DNA of 64,000 nucleotides from Botryotinia globosa (lineage: Eukaryota > Ascomycota > Leotiomycetes > Helotiales > Sclerotiniaceae), in contig RCSZ01000003.1 of assembly GCA_014898425.1 (NCBI GenBank), positions 434,001-498,000 on the forward strand, written 5' to 3'. Below the pieces are notes generated by a model, which worked only from the letters and a program-made list of their open reading frames with translations, was not told the DNA's origin and did no database searches. This document shows, in pieces, positions 24,549 to 37,853 of this stretch (the stretch's first letter is position 1; each line of letters starts with the position of its first letter). The position numbers were made by a program, and so were the translations under genes.

Positions 24549-27500
24549 ATGGGGAACGTTGATCATATACCACAGCAACGCGTCTGGACGCGGAATCTTT
24601 TTGTAATTTTCGCTTCTTTATTACTATTCTTTAATACTTTATCTCTGTTACCATGGGGAATATATCATACTCGATCATTTTTTAATACCGATAATCACCC
24701 TACCTCACAATTCTCTTCCAGCATTGCTTCTCTCGAAACTGTAGACATCGGACAATTGCAAGGAGGAGAGGATATCGCATCAGTTCTCAAGGCGGCGGCG
24801 AATATTCTGGGTGCAGTAAGCGCACAACATCATCTTACTTCTTTACAAGCTCTTAGCAATGATCTGCATAAGTTAGCTGTGAATACGCATCAAGCAGAGA
24901 CCGGGAACAGTTTGAAAACTCGAGGACTTTTCGATGGATTTGCTTCAATATTGACAGGCGGCGCGGCAGGAGCAGCGGGAGGGGCAGCGGGAGCTGGTGG
25001 AGCAAAAGCGGCTACGGGAGGAGGTGGCCTCACAGGGATCTTTGAGACGCTCGGTGGAAAACTCCTTGATGTCACTGCTGATTCTTTGGCCACGCCGGCA
25101 GGATTCTTGGGTGATGGTGTTGGAAGAGGTGCAACGACCGGTCTTAAAATTAACAACGGAGTCAAACAAACTACTGCAGAAAAGCCATCTGGTGTCAACG
25201 CTATTGCAGCAAATCTAGGATTCGGGTAAGCACTCTTTGAACAGAAGATATCAACTTCATCCCAATAAAATTTGCTGACTGGTATCATAGAGCTTCCAAT
25301 GCTCTCACGGGAACTCTAGACACGTCATCATTCCTCACTGGTGCCGGAGCCGCTTCTTCCGCTCTAGGCACGGGTCTTGGAGGAGGAACTGCTAGCGGAT
25401 TGGGTCTTAATAAATCAGCTGTTGCTGCGCCCAGTGGGACTGGTATCCCTTTGATTGCTGGTAGTCTTGGAAATGGGCTTACTCAGTCCCTCTTTTCGAA
25501 TATCGATATGTCGAAATTGATGACGGGTTTGCCAAGTGGGATGTTGCAATCTGCGGTTGTTAATGCTGGGAAAGGTATGTTTTTTTTTGTGATAGAATCA
25601 GTGTTTTCAATGGTCTGGACTGCAGTTCAGGTTAAGATTTTGATTTTGAGATTCTGAAAATGCTATTCTCACTCGTCTATATTCATCAATTTGGATTAGT
25701 ACAATGATTGAAGCTATTTCGCATCTGGGATGACTTGAATGTTCCAAAGATTTCAATCTATGGATTGCAGTCTAGATTATCAAACACCTTGGGAAGAATT
25801 ATACTAACATCAATATAGGATTGGGAGAAGGTGCTGCAGAGGGTCTTGATTTACCAATAAATATGGCTACTATGAGAATGCGGCTCAAGAGAGCTGCCGC
25901 CGCTGCTGCAGGAACCAACACGACAGGTTCAGGTCTTAATGTTAATGAGATTGCATATGGATTCACCAAATCACTCTCAAGTTCATTCCTTGGCGCCGTG
26001 GATGTTAAGAAATTGACTTCTCAAGCTATGTCCGGATCCAATCTTACCAGTATGGTTGGACCTACTCTTGTGGGAGCCGGATCTGGACTGGGAGCTGGTG
26101 CAGCACAAGGTCTTGGACTCTCGAATGCAGCTGTGTCCCCTAGCACTGGAGCTGATGCTGCGGCGCCAGAAGTGGCTCATAATTTTGCATACCAACTCAC
26201 GACTAGTTTCCTCGCGAATGGAACGCTCTCGTCGTTGCAATCGAAACTCATGAGTGTGATGTCTATGACTAATATCTCTGCGATGCTGGGTCCGGCAGCA
26301 CAAGGAGCAGGTAGCGGAATTGGGCAGGGTGCGGCGGTGGGTCTGGGCTTGCAGGATCCTTCGACGGCGCAGAGTCCAATGGGTGGAGATGTCGCCATGG
26401 TTGCGAGAGATTTTTCGTATGGTCTCACAAGTAATTTCCTTGCTAATGGTACGGTGTCGCGTCTTCAGGCGAAAGCAGCTGCGCTTCTTGGTGGGGGGTC
26501 GAATTCTTCTTCCGGGGCAATGATGTCGGCGCTACAAAAAATGTCCGTTTCGAAAGCAGCTGAGGGTCTCGCAAGAGGTCTTGTCGATGGTGCGGGTCAA
26601 AGTGTTGCGAATATGGGAGGCTTCCAGGCGATTCTAAATGGAGCCAATTCTTCTGAAGTGATGATGCAAGCCGCAACACCAGTTTTCAAATCGAATGATT
26701 TCAATGATACGACGGGCGGAGTAGCAACATCTTTTGGTCAGGGTTTGGGTGGTCAAGGTGTGACATTGATTGCGCAAATGTTGGGAATGAGTATGTCACT
26801 ATTTTCCAACGGTTCATTAACGCCAAGCATTATGGAAAACAACTCTGCCGCATCTCTCTCCTCCCCAGAAACCCTCGCAAATACACTCTCCTCCCCAGAA
26901 ACCCTCGCAAATAATCTCTCCACCCCAGCCATCCGAGCCCGTTCCTACAAATCCTCCTCCTCCATCATCCGCAAATCCGCACCCCTAACATCCACATTCC
27001 CCAACCTCCAAAAACGCGTCGACAACCCCACAAATCTCAACATCTCCGATATCACCAGCGGTCTCCTCACTGGCGTCAACGTCACCTCCCTCGATGTACT
27101 TCTCCAAAAAGGCGTCGATACGCTTACGTGCGAGGGAATCGGCGGTTTTGTCGAGATCTTTAAAGGATTGAAAGCGAGTGGGAGTATTCCCGCCGCCGGG
27201 GGAAGTGTCATGGTACCCAATGCGACATTCACGGTTGCGAGTCAGGGAAATGAGTTTTTGATTAACCCGGCGACGCAGGTGATCTTGGTGAATGGCATTG
27301 GGATTAATCGGTTGACGATTTTGATTGTGGCGCATGGTATGTATTTCTTTTCCTCTTTCCCTAATTTTCTTTTTTTGAGAAAATATAAATCTAACCCCCC
27401 TCAGCATTCCTCCTCATCCTCGCCTATTTCCTCGCCATCCCGCTCGCTCTCCTCCTCACCTCCGGCCACGAAATCGCAACCATGCTTTCCCTCCCCCACA

Positions 27501-28000
27501 TCTGGGCATCGGCCCCCAAAACGCGTTTCCGCATTTGGATCTTCGCCGTCCTGCCGCTCTCGCTCGGCGGCGGCATTCTCGGGATTCTTCTCCTGGGCTC
27601 CGCATCCCACGGGACCACCTTCCACGGCCTCCTCGGATTCGGCGTGTTGGTTCTAACCATGCTGGCGTTTGTGCTGGAAATGAAATTTCTCCCCGCTATC
27701 GCGAAATGGAAATTGCTGAGGGGTATCGTCCTCAGTGTGCTGTTGGCTGCGGCGAACGCGGCGTTTGTCACGGGTTTTGTGGATATTCAGAGGATTAGTC
27801 TGTGTACTGTGAGATTGCCGGATCAGGTGTTGATTGGGGCCACGATGAATGCGGCGAGTTTGTTTACTACCGGGGTCACGGTTGTGGCGGTCAAGATGAG
27901 GTTGGAGAAGTGGGTGGGGAGGAGGGGGAAGAGCGGTGTCGGGGGGGATGCGAGTAGGGGGTTTAATGATATGGAGAAGAGTGGGTTTGAGACGGATTAG
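24549..28000 (+). CDS. Glycine-zipper repeat membrane protein, unknown function
   Basis: Four exons, join(24549..25225, 25291..25574, 25819..27336, 27405..28000), give 1,024 aa with frame kept throughout. An N-terminal membrane segment (about aa 17-38) looks like a signal anchor. It is followed by a Gly/Ala-rich low-complexity stretch (about aa 137-160). A repeat motif recurs near aa 257, 319, 408 and 484, for example GAGSGLGAGAAQGLGLSN and GAGSGIGQGAAVGLGLQD. Between repeats lies a related helix, F(A/S)YxLTxxFLANGT. The Gly spacing is a GxxxG glycine zipper, as in membrane-associated helices. The C-terminus (about aa 820-1000) has five hydrophobic helices with conserved-looking His (VAHAFLL, FHGLLGFGVL). 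It is reminiscent of fungal cytochrome b561-like domains, but I cannot confirm haem ligands. The ATG at 24549 directly follows a pyrimidine-rich leader. No function is assigned. Confidence 0.8.
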
Positions 28001-28400
28001 AAGGAGAAGGTTAGTTTGAAGGATAGTATTAGGGGTTTGAGGGGGTAGGGAGAAGGGGGAGGTGAGATGAGTGGATGGATAATATGGATGATATGGTTTT
28101 AGATACCCCTTGGAGTCGACTGGTCGGCTTCTTTACACTCTCTAATAAATAAGTAGCTAGGTAGCTATAGCAAATACTGCCAAAAGTTAGTAGCTAGCTG
28201 AAAACGATGCGAAATAGTTTATAAATTGCGCAATTGTACAATTTCACAATACCCTAAGAATGATAACCTACCTCTAAACGGATAGATATTCAAATCATAC
28301 ATGAATGAAAAAAATGTCTTCCGCCTTCTCGCTTAAATCTACTGTACCCCTCATCTGATCCCAAACCTTTTCGGACTCCCCATACCTTCTCTCTACACCT
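28001..28400. other. Intergenic between convergent genes
   Basis: Shared 3' flank of the glycine-repeat gene and the GH71 gene. No gene seen. Confidence 0.6.
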
Positions 28401-30752
28401 CTAACTCAGTCCTACAACCTGGAAGTTATAGTTACACAAATTCGCCTTATTCACCACCTCCAACGGCCCCTTCCCACTCACCACAACCGTACCCGCCGCA
28501 TTCGTCACACTCATGCTCACCGCACCGGTCGTAATATTCGACACAACCATAGTATTAAAACCGGGCTGGAAACTTTTCGTCCCCAGCACCTTCCCCCCCA
28601 CACTAATACTCCCCTTCAAGCCCGTCACCCCACTCGCCACCAACACCACCGCGGTAACACTATCCTCCACGCCACCAATCCCGACCGGTTTCCCCAAGCC
28701 CAGCGAATCGCCCAAACAATCCCCATTCTTCAACAACGTATGATGCCAAAAAGTTCCCTGGGCATCCTTCCCATTCGTCGGATACATGGTTTGCGTGCTC
28801 GTCTTCCCCTCCTTCCACACCTTGATGAAACTCTTCAGAATCTGCCAATAGCCCGTGTGATCATACGCGATACTCGAGAGCGCCTCGGGAGTCGTATCCG
28901 ACACCAGCGGCTCCCGCCACGTATTTCCCATGTAATGCGATTCGCCCGCATCATTCCACGTTTGGAATTCGATGAAATCGGGCTGTGCGGAGAGGACTTG
29001 ATCGAAGCGCACTTCGAGATTGGCTTCGCCGCGGCGATACCAGTTTTGCGTGCTGTCGATGTGTTTGAATTGGAGTGGGGAAATACCCATCATGAACCCT
29101 TTTCCGGCGGCTTTGGCGGCTTTTTGATAGATGGTGTCGTCGATTTTGTCGACGGGGGAGTCGCCGGCCGCATAGGTGGGCCAGGAATTCCAATTGAATG
29201 TTCCGTTTAATGTTGGGTATTTGGTGAAGAAGGAAGATGAGGCGGCTACGTCTTGGAATGAGGGGATAAGATAGATGGGGTGACCGGCTGCGGCCATGAC
29301 TGCTTGGACTTCGTTTTTCCAGCCGTCGTTCACGCTGCCTTGACCGAATGTAAAAGATGAAGCGCCCCCATTGAAGGTCGAGACGAAGGGTTGTCCAGAA
29401 TAGGTATAGTATGCGCTATTTGTGACGTATGTTTTGAGGATAGGGATGAATTGGGAAGGAGAGTTGAATCCGGTCATATCGAAGGAAAAACTAGGTAAGA
29501 GTGAGTTGAGTTCTTGTTTGTGGGAAGAGTAATAAGTACAAGAGTTTGAAGTTATGAGTTTGAGCGTGTTTAAAAAGAGAGTTGACAGCGTTCAATGCCC
29601 ACGAATGGCCAGAATCTAATGTCACGGCTAAATTGAGAGCAAACGCATCGACTCCTAATGCAATAGCATCAACAATATCTTGCTCACAATGAGTATCATT
29701 GACTCCTCCTACCATATAGTGAAAGAAGCTAACAGAGATTAGATGATTGCTAATGCAGGATTAGATGTGATACTTACACAGGTTTTCCGGTAGGCGCTGC
29801 AGCTGCAGTTGCTATAGCAGATGTAGATGCAGGTTTTGAGATTGCAACTACACTTGATGCCTCTCTAGAATTGGTTGATGATGTGGCCTTGGAATATGAG
29901 GCTTTCGTAGCAGGAGCAGCAACAGCCAAATCATTTTGACTAACAATTTTGGCTAAAATTCCAAACGTAGATTAGGACTCGATGAATCAAACATCAGGGA
30001 AAGGATAATGAGGATGAATTACCGGAACTAGAAGCAGAAGCAGAAGCAGAAGTAGCAGATCTCGAAGTAATGGTGCTCTTCACAGACACGATTGTAGATG
30101 TTTCCTGAATCGAAGTAATAGTAGTAGAGATCGCGCTCGTAGTAGCAACGACGGAAGATGTTGCTGCACAACCTGTTCCAGTTGATCTCTACAAAAATAT
30201 CAATATCTATCTTCCAAATCAAATCAAATCACAAGATAACCTCCACTTACCAAAACCGCCGCAGTAGTAGGCTTCACAACAGTCTCCACACACGTTCCCG
30301 CGCGGTGAGAAATGTGATCATAAGCTCCCAAAAGTCCCACTTCACAACAGAACGCATTTCCATCCAACCCATCCCATAGATTCCAGGAGGCGTCTGCACA
30401 TTTGGGTGCGGCTTCAATTACACTCCTGCATTCTCCCGCTGTTGGGCATTAGATTTGTTGGATCCCAATCGAATTCTCAGCTAGAAACAGAGAAAGAAAA
30501 AAAAGATATCATACCAAAAGGACAACAAGCAGCAACCTCGGAATTCGCAGGTGTAGCGCAAAACATTCCCGAAGGACAACATGCACCAGCCGCCGTATCT
30601 CCACAGGATGTGCTGCCTGTCGGACAAGTAGAGGCCTGGACAGACCAACCAGACAATCCTGCATTGCGAACAGATTGAAGCGAGTGTAGAGGTAGATGTC
30701 TTGCAGAGATAAGGCTTGAAGAAGCTAAAATGGTAGGGACTGATAGATGCAT
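28401..30752 (-). CDS. Secreted GH71 alpha-1,3-glucanase (mutanase) with Cys-rich N-module
   Basis: Six exons on the minus strand, join(28401..29490, 29540..29728, 29778..29952, 30023..30188, 30251..30438, 30515..30752), give 681 aa with all phases matching. The product starts with a signal peptide (MHLSVPTILASSSLISA). Next comes a cysteine-rich module (about aa 40-135) with CCPSGMFC, ACCPFG, CADASWNLWDG and FCCEVGLLG, then a Ser/Thr/Ala linker (about aa 142-255) likely O-glycosylated, then the GH71 catalytic domain from about aa 256. GH71 marks: VFFHYMVGGVND, CEQDI...GVDAFALN, GHSWALNAV, FKLFFSFDMTGF (restored only by splicing), IYLIPSFQD and FIEFQTWNDAGESHYMG. The enzyme hydrolyses alpha-1,3-glucan of fungal cell walls. 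The long exon set encodes the linker in small phase-shifted exons. Confidence 0.9.
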
Positions 30753-33099
30753 GATTGCAATAAAAACAACAGCTCAGAAAGAATGTAACAAGTCAAGATG
30801 CTTTATTGTAAAGAATGTACGAAGAAACTATTCGAGAGGAGTATCCCCAAATCCAAATTCAAAACAACGACAAACAGAACTTAACAAAAGAATGTGTATC
30901 AAAACCCGTATCCTGACAGATTGATAATTAAGAAAGAGGCTCTGAGAATAAGCAAAGAAAGGTATATAACATATATATACAAATCGCGAACCACTTCTCG
31001 AATGAAAGAGGGATCCTAGAGCCTCTCTCGCGGACAGTTCATCCTCCCTACCCATCGCTATCGGCCGAGTTATCCATTTCAATTTCCTTTACCATTTTCC
31101 CTCCTCCAACTCCCTTCATAAGGTTACGTCGCATGAGATTCAATCACACACAAACATATACACACATCCCTATCGCTCCCACGAGCGGAAAATAAATTAC
31201 TCCTCAGGATCAAAAAGCTTTGGAAACGACGGGGCGATTTCATCTCGTCACTCAATGTAATTGGCTACTAATACTTCTTAGCATGTATTGAAAACAAAAC
31301 AGCGCCACGATAAACCCCTGAAAGGATGAAGCCGTAAATTGGTGGTGTGTTATAGGCTCTTCTGTTATATGTAATCCACCATATCGTGGACTAAAATATC
31401 TTCCGTGTTAGTTTTTGTAGGGGTTTTGACATCTTTTATTGGGAGTGCTTCGCGGTAGGGTTTCTTGGGTTGTTTGGAGTGTGTTGTGGTATTGTAGGCA
31501 ACAGAATTATTGTGAGTAATTACTACATTGTTGTGTGGATAGAAATTCATTTGTGAGTAACAACCGACGAATGAAGATTGATGAAATTAATCATTATTCA
31601 CGATTAGATTCGTCTGAAAACGGCCCGAAACTCGAGAATTGGTTTCTCCGGCTGAAGGAGTACTCATAGGTAAGAGAGACGTTTACTGTATCTAGAGTAG
31701 TAATGTCATATGCGGCTCAGTAGCTAAATCTAAAGAGGACAAGGGAGCGGCATATGAAAGGTACTGAATTTCTTATATACTGCGATGCTGCTACCTTCAT
31801 CATACCAACCATCCATCCATACCCACCATTCATACCAACCTGCGCATAACTTTCTTTCTCCAAGAACCCAAGAAATCCTCTACAGAGTTACCTTGAGAAT
31901 TTCTTCATTTTATTTTATATCTATAAGGTTACTTTATCTCCATCAATCCTTTCGTATAATGCCACTTTAAGCATCCAATTCTTCCCCCTTCCCCGCCCCC
32001 TCATATACACATCCATACCCATGCCTCATGACCCCTCCATCAAAGTCACCTTCCTGTACATATATATTCATATACGATACCGAACTTCGGTAATCCCGAG
32101 AGGTCTCTCTGTACGTAGTATGTCTCGCATATATATTAAAGTTTAGACTCGATCTAATATTCCTTCGCGTATCTGGTTTCCGGATAAGGGGTTGTGGATT
32201 TTATATAGGTGGGTAGCTCTAAGATGGGTATATATGTTTATATACATTCTGAATACTACCTACCACCTACTATACTATTCAAATAATACCTCACTACCCA
32301 GTACCTTTAAGACTTTCAAATATCTAATAGTAATAAGTTAACTTACTTCATCTAGAATATACAGATTTGATGGAATTAAACTGTATGTATATTCGCTTGT
32401 TATCTACTATCTACTACCTATACAGAGGTACTACACCTAACAAAGCAGTCACTACACATCTCAAGAACGATATCTCTTACTTGGGGGGAATATATATCCT
32501 ATATCTTCTTCATGGGATTACAACGTATCCCTCTTCTCCTCTCCTCTTTCTCTCACAACAACATTGCAATAACATTCTCTATATACCTACCTATCTCCTT
32601 CTCTTCTCTCCTCATCTCTTTCCTCCCGTTTTAAACCCCTTTAACTGCCCAAATACCTATAATCAAATTAAGTAAATTCTTTTCGTACAAGTAAACTCTC
32701 AAACTATCAATCTCAATCTCAATCTCAGTCTCAATCTCAATCTCAATCTCAGTGTCACAATCTTACCCCCTATATTACTATCTCACCATCTCCCTTCTCT
32801 ATTACAACCTATAAACTCTAAAAGTATTAATATATCTACTATATCTACATCCATTCTCACACGCTCAAATATCAATATCAACTACTCAACTACTCATCTA
32901 CTCAACTCCATCACCTCACCTATCAACATTATAATTCCATCTCCCCCAAAATCCAAAACCCATAAACCACAAATTACCCCTCCCCTCCTCCCCCTTATCC
33001 CAAACTCTTCAAACTCATCCCTCAGCCCTCAACTCTCCTCTCCCCATCCGAAGTTTCCAGCTCTCAAAATCATTCTTTATCATTCTCTATTACATTATT

Positions 33100-33213
33100 A
33101 TACTAATATACTAATATACTAATATACTAATATACTAATATACTAATATACTAATATACTAATATACTAATATACTAATATACTAATATACTAATATACT
33201 AATATACTAATAT
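33100..33213. repeat. 8-bp tandem repeat (TACTAATA)n
   Basis: About 14 perfect copies of an 8-mer, TACTAATA. Each copy contains TACTAA, which also resembles a splice branch-point sequence; this is likely coincidental. Confidence 0.95.
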
Positions 33214-34233
33214 ATATTCAATCCTTTCACCAATCCCGTCACTGATATCTCATCTCCATCACCCTCTCCCTCTCCCTCTCCTTCTCCATATCCACCAATT
33301 ATCATCTACCCCTTCTAAAACCCAACCCTCTCAAATCCAATCCTCTCAAATCCAACCCTCTCAAATCCAACCCTCTCAAATCAATACAATCTTCTCCCAC
33401 CCCTACAAACCCTTTTCATCTCCTTCTTCTCATACCCATCCCCATCTTAACAGCTCTTCCCTCCCTACCCAACCACCCACCCATCATATCTCCTTCCCCT
33501 CCTTTCCCTCCCCCTTTTCACTTCACTCCCCATTTTTCCATCTCCCTCCTGCCTTTATTCTCATCCCAACAGCTCCTTTATTCTCATCCCATCCCATCCC
33601 CATCCACATCCCATCCCCACCCACCCCTTTAACTTTTCGCTTCGCTACCCTCCCATATCCAAACTCCTCTGCAGTTCAATTTTCAATTTTATCCAAATAT
33701 ATAGATAGCAGATATCTTATCCACATCCAATCCAAACTAGCTTCTCCTCTCTCTCCCTCATCTCTCTCTCCCTCTCTCCCAGCTTTTCTCCCTCATCCCC
33801 CATCCCCCAACTCTCCCTCTTCCTCTCTCAAGCTTTCTAAACTTGCTCCCCCTCCCCTCCCCTCATTAATTCCCCCCTCCATCCCCAACTCCATCCCCAT
33901 CCCCATCCCCATCCCCATCCCACCCCCCTCACAACCTACCAATCCAAAACCCAAAACCCAAAACCCAAAACCCAAAACCCAAAACCCAACACTCACCAGT
34001 CACCAGTCTATCAAACGAAACATACATATCCACAAACAAACATATCCACACAACCACAATCAATCCATCTCCACCACTGGACACCACAAATCCATCCTCA
34101 CTCACTCATTCACTCACAAATCCATCCTCACTTACTTATTCATTCACTCACTCACCAATTCACCTTATTTCATCTCATTTCATCACATCACATCGCATCT
34201 CATCACATCACATCGCAATCTATCCCCTACATT

Positions 34234-34388
<155 letters not shown>

Positions 34389-35073
34389 GAAAAGGTATAA
34401 CATCAAAGTTGCCATTTATTCATACCATGCCATGCAATCCCACTCCACTCCACTAGCAACACTGATAGATAGATAGAAAGCTAACTACCTACCTACCTAC
34501 CTACCAAATGCATAACCTATTCCCATTCCCATTCCCTTGCCCTCTCATCTTCTCTCCCCCCGGCTCTACCATCCCATCTTGTTTCGATTCACACAAAACC
34601 TCACAATTCACTCACTCACAACTTGAGAAAGTAAGTCAATTGATCCTCCTGCTTCTCTCACAGCAAGCAAAAGGTAAAGGTATACCATGCAACCAATCAA
34701 TCAATCAACCAATCCACCCATCTTGTACCTTGTACCAGCTCAAGTACGATAACTCATAGGTCCATCCATCCATGTCCATTGATCAAAATCAAAGCAAACA
34801 GAATTCACGCAAATCATCCATATCCATGTCCATGTCCATATCCATCAACCATTCGAATACGACAAAAAGTGTATGAAAAGGAAAAGGAAAAGAAAAAGCG
34901 AGAGAAAACCAAAGCGATAATTGCATTTCGTGTTAAAAAAGACCTCCCTAAACACAATTGCAAAGGAAAAAAATGTTGACGCCACGCCCGAGTAGCTAGA
35001 ATCTTTTACTACAAAAAGAAAAAAAACATCTTAATATTTGTTATGATGATTATCTTTATTCCATCGTCTTAAT

Positions 35074-36536
35074 CTATGCATCAGTCTTGGCCTTCTTCTT
35101 TCGAGACTTTGGTGCTGATTTGGGTGTTTCCACTGTTGCTGGTGCTTCTTCCTGCTCAGTAGCAGCAACAACGGGCTCATCAGCCTTCTTGCCAGAGCGC
35201 TTACGCTTTCTAGCTGGACTCGCCTCTTTTTGAGGGGGGACGATAGAAGCAGATGATGGAGCGGGAATTTCTTCAGCGACATCGGCTTTGCCTTTTGATT
35301 TGCGTCCCTTGGCTTTTGGGGTCTTGGGAGCTGGAGTTGGGGATTTCTCAACTTCGGCTTCAGCTTCTGGTTCACCCTCGGCATCTTCTTCTTCCTCAAT
35401 TGTAGCCGTAACTCCGGCGGTAGCTTCTCCGACAAGTTGAGCATCGGCAGAAGCATCTGCTCCAATGTTGTTCTCATCGGCGTATGCTGCGGCAGCATCA
35501 TCACCCATTTCCTTGGCTGTAAGGTTACCTCTGCGATAGGAGTGCATGCGCGCATTGTAGAGACGGAGGTTATCCTTGTAGGCATCTTGCCAAAGCTTGA
35601 AAGACTATTAGCCATGAAAAAGAAGAGCTTGGATAAGAAAACGTACAGCTTTATCCTTAGGCGCCATATCAGTCCATCTCTTGGTACCTTCACTTGAAAC
35701 TTCTCCCTTGGGAACATCACCAAGGTCTTTTGCGATGATCGGACGAGCGGTTTGCATGTAGAGGAAGAATGGCGTCAGAGGACGCTTTGGCGCATTTGGA
35801 TCGTGCTGTCTCTTTTTTCTTTCCTTCTTCTCTGGAGCAGTATCCACAGCTTTGGCTATGATGGGACTTGCAGCGCGTTGAAGAGCGCCCAAAGTCTCGA
35901 GGAGAGGATTATCGCCGAGCTTGGATAGAGCTGTGTCGATGGTATAACCGGTGCCATGTTCGCCAAGGACAGCATTGGTATGTTTGATGTAGGCGGAAGA
36001 AACACTGGAGATAGCTTCTTGTAAAGTCGCGAGACCACCGATAAACTTTGACCACATTAGCGTTTGCTCACAGAGATACAAGTTTAAATCCATTTGCTGG
36101 CGGGTTGGTGGGGTCGCCATTGTATCGAAACGCGAAAGAGTTGATCAGATGTAAACAGGATTGACGCGTGATTGAAGACTGTGAGGGAGATTTTGGAGTT
36201 GGGATTCTGGACGTGAAAATGGGTGCAATCGAGTCGCGTCAATGTGCGATTTCGATATTTGTATGATTCAAATATAGATGGGTTATAGATGTTGAAGTGT
36301 AGGTGATGGGAATGATGTATATAGGTAACGGCGGGGGGATAGTTGATAGATTGGAGGAATGCGATGAAGAAGATGGAATGGCTCTCGACAAGGAATGTAA
36401 AAAAGGTGAGAATAAAGAAGAGGAAACTTACAGTATCTCTAGTTCTCACAAAGCTTGCAACATCGATTTGTAAAGTTGCTCCATCACCAGCTGGCACTTC
36501 CTTTGGTTTTTCTTCAGTCTTCTTTGCACGAGGCAT
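35074..36536 (-). CDS. HMG-box DNA-binding protein
   Basis: Three exons on the minus strand, join(35074..35595, 35647..36045, 36432..36536), give 341 aa. The first intron (386 nt, GTAAGT donor; CTAAT branch site shortly before a TCAAAG acceptor) is long for this window, but the join RTRDT/FIGGLATLQEAI is in phase. An N-terminal helical region (aa 25-110) precedes a single HMG box at about aa 117-190: DPNAPKRPLTPFFLYMQ, EGTKRWTDMAPKDKA and LWQDAYKDNLRLYNAR. The C-terminal 150 residues alternate acidic stretches and Lys-rich SPK/PKSAPKSRKKK motifs, a typical chromatin-associated tail with nuclear localisation signals. It probably bends DNA in chromatin. It could alternatively be a mitochondrial HMG protein, but no clear presequence is seen. 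Confidence 0.9.
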
Positions 36537-36583
36537 TTTTTAATATTTCTTCTGATTAAAATGTTATGTGAGGGAGGGAGTGA

Positions 36584-36625
36584 GTAGGTAGGTAGGTAGG
36601 TAGGTAGGTAGGTAGGTAGGTAGGT
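36584..36625. repeat. (TAGG)n microsatellite
   Basis: About ten TAGG units just upstream of the HMG-box gene, likely in its promoter or 5' leader. Confidence 0.9.
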
Positions 36626-37780
36626 GGGTAGATAGATAGGTATGTATGTATGTATGTATCTATGTATGTATCTATGTTATTGAAAGAGGCTGTGTATGTT
36701 TTGGATTGTGGGCTGTCGTTGCTGATATTTCAAGCCTGAGAAGTATGAGAGGTAAGTAAATTTTGAGGGATTATGTTTGGGGGTTGTTTGGGTTTTGGGG
36801 GAAGGGGGGGGAGGTGAATTATTTAAAAGCGGATTATGGGCTTTCCGATCACTAAGATCACTTGGGGGGTTAATGGAAGGCCGCACCAACACGTTTGTGA
36901 GTGTGATGAGAGTGAAGGAAACGAGGGAAAAGTAGAAAAAGTAGAAACAGTAGGGAAAAGTAGGGAAAAGTAGGGAAAAGTAGGGTACAGTAGTGAGGAA
37001 AGGAATCATTGAATGAGTGGGGTGGGGTATAGCGAGTAAGAGATTTTTTCGGGGTTTTTAATTAATTAATTATTTGATTTTTTCTTCTTCTTCCCTCTTC
37101 CCTCTTCCCTTCTGCTACTGTACTGCAGAGTGAGAATCAGTACTAGGTAGGTTATGGGTGTAGGGGGTAGAGAAAACACCCGCCATTGTTAAAATTGAAC
37201 ACTGAAAGATGTAGGTCCTACTTGTAGGTATTTGGTCGTAGGGTAGGCACAGCTGGAGTATTATGAGGATGCGAGAGTGCGAGAGTGCATATAACCACCT
37301 AGGTATTAGGTATTGGAAGAAAAGTAGTGAGTCCTGCAGGTGGTACTAGGCAGTAGAGAAGAGGTTAGCAGAGTTGTATGTATTTCAAAGCATTTTATTT
37401 ATTTCTTTCTTTCTTTTATGATAGTGATGACCTACCTATCTAATGGATGCTCAATTCAATGCCTAGAAGCGACTCACTTGGATTCATTCGCTCGGCTTCT
37501 ATTGGCACTGTAGTCTGTATCATTCTCATAGGGGGAGGCCACGGGGTCTTTTTGTGATTGGGATTGAATCTAGTACCTAGCTAGGTATAGATCTCTATCC
37601 CTTTCGGCGCTACGAAGCCTCCAAGGTTCCTCTTCCCCGTTGCGATTGCGGTGATGTTGTACTACAATTTCTATTTGGTAACAGAAAATTGGCTTTTGTG
37701 GGCGCATTCCAATTTACAGGGTATATGGATACCTACTCCGTAAAGATATTCTCGTATCACGATATAACCCGCCCGCCTAT

Positions 37781-37853
37781 TCTACCCTACTCGACCCTAT
37801 CTACCCTATCTACCCTATCTACCCTCTCTACCCTATCTACCCTCTCTACCCAT
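37781..37853. repeat. 9-bp tandem repeat (CTACCCTAT)n
   Basis: About seven slightly variable copies of CTACCCTAT / CTACCCTCT. Confidence 0.85.

Noticed and set aside
33940..33990. AACCCA-type run resembling telomeric repeat
   Set aside because: Unit CCCAAAA differs from TTAGGG/CCCTAA and lies mid-window in a low-complexity region.
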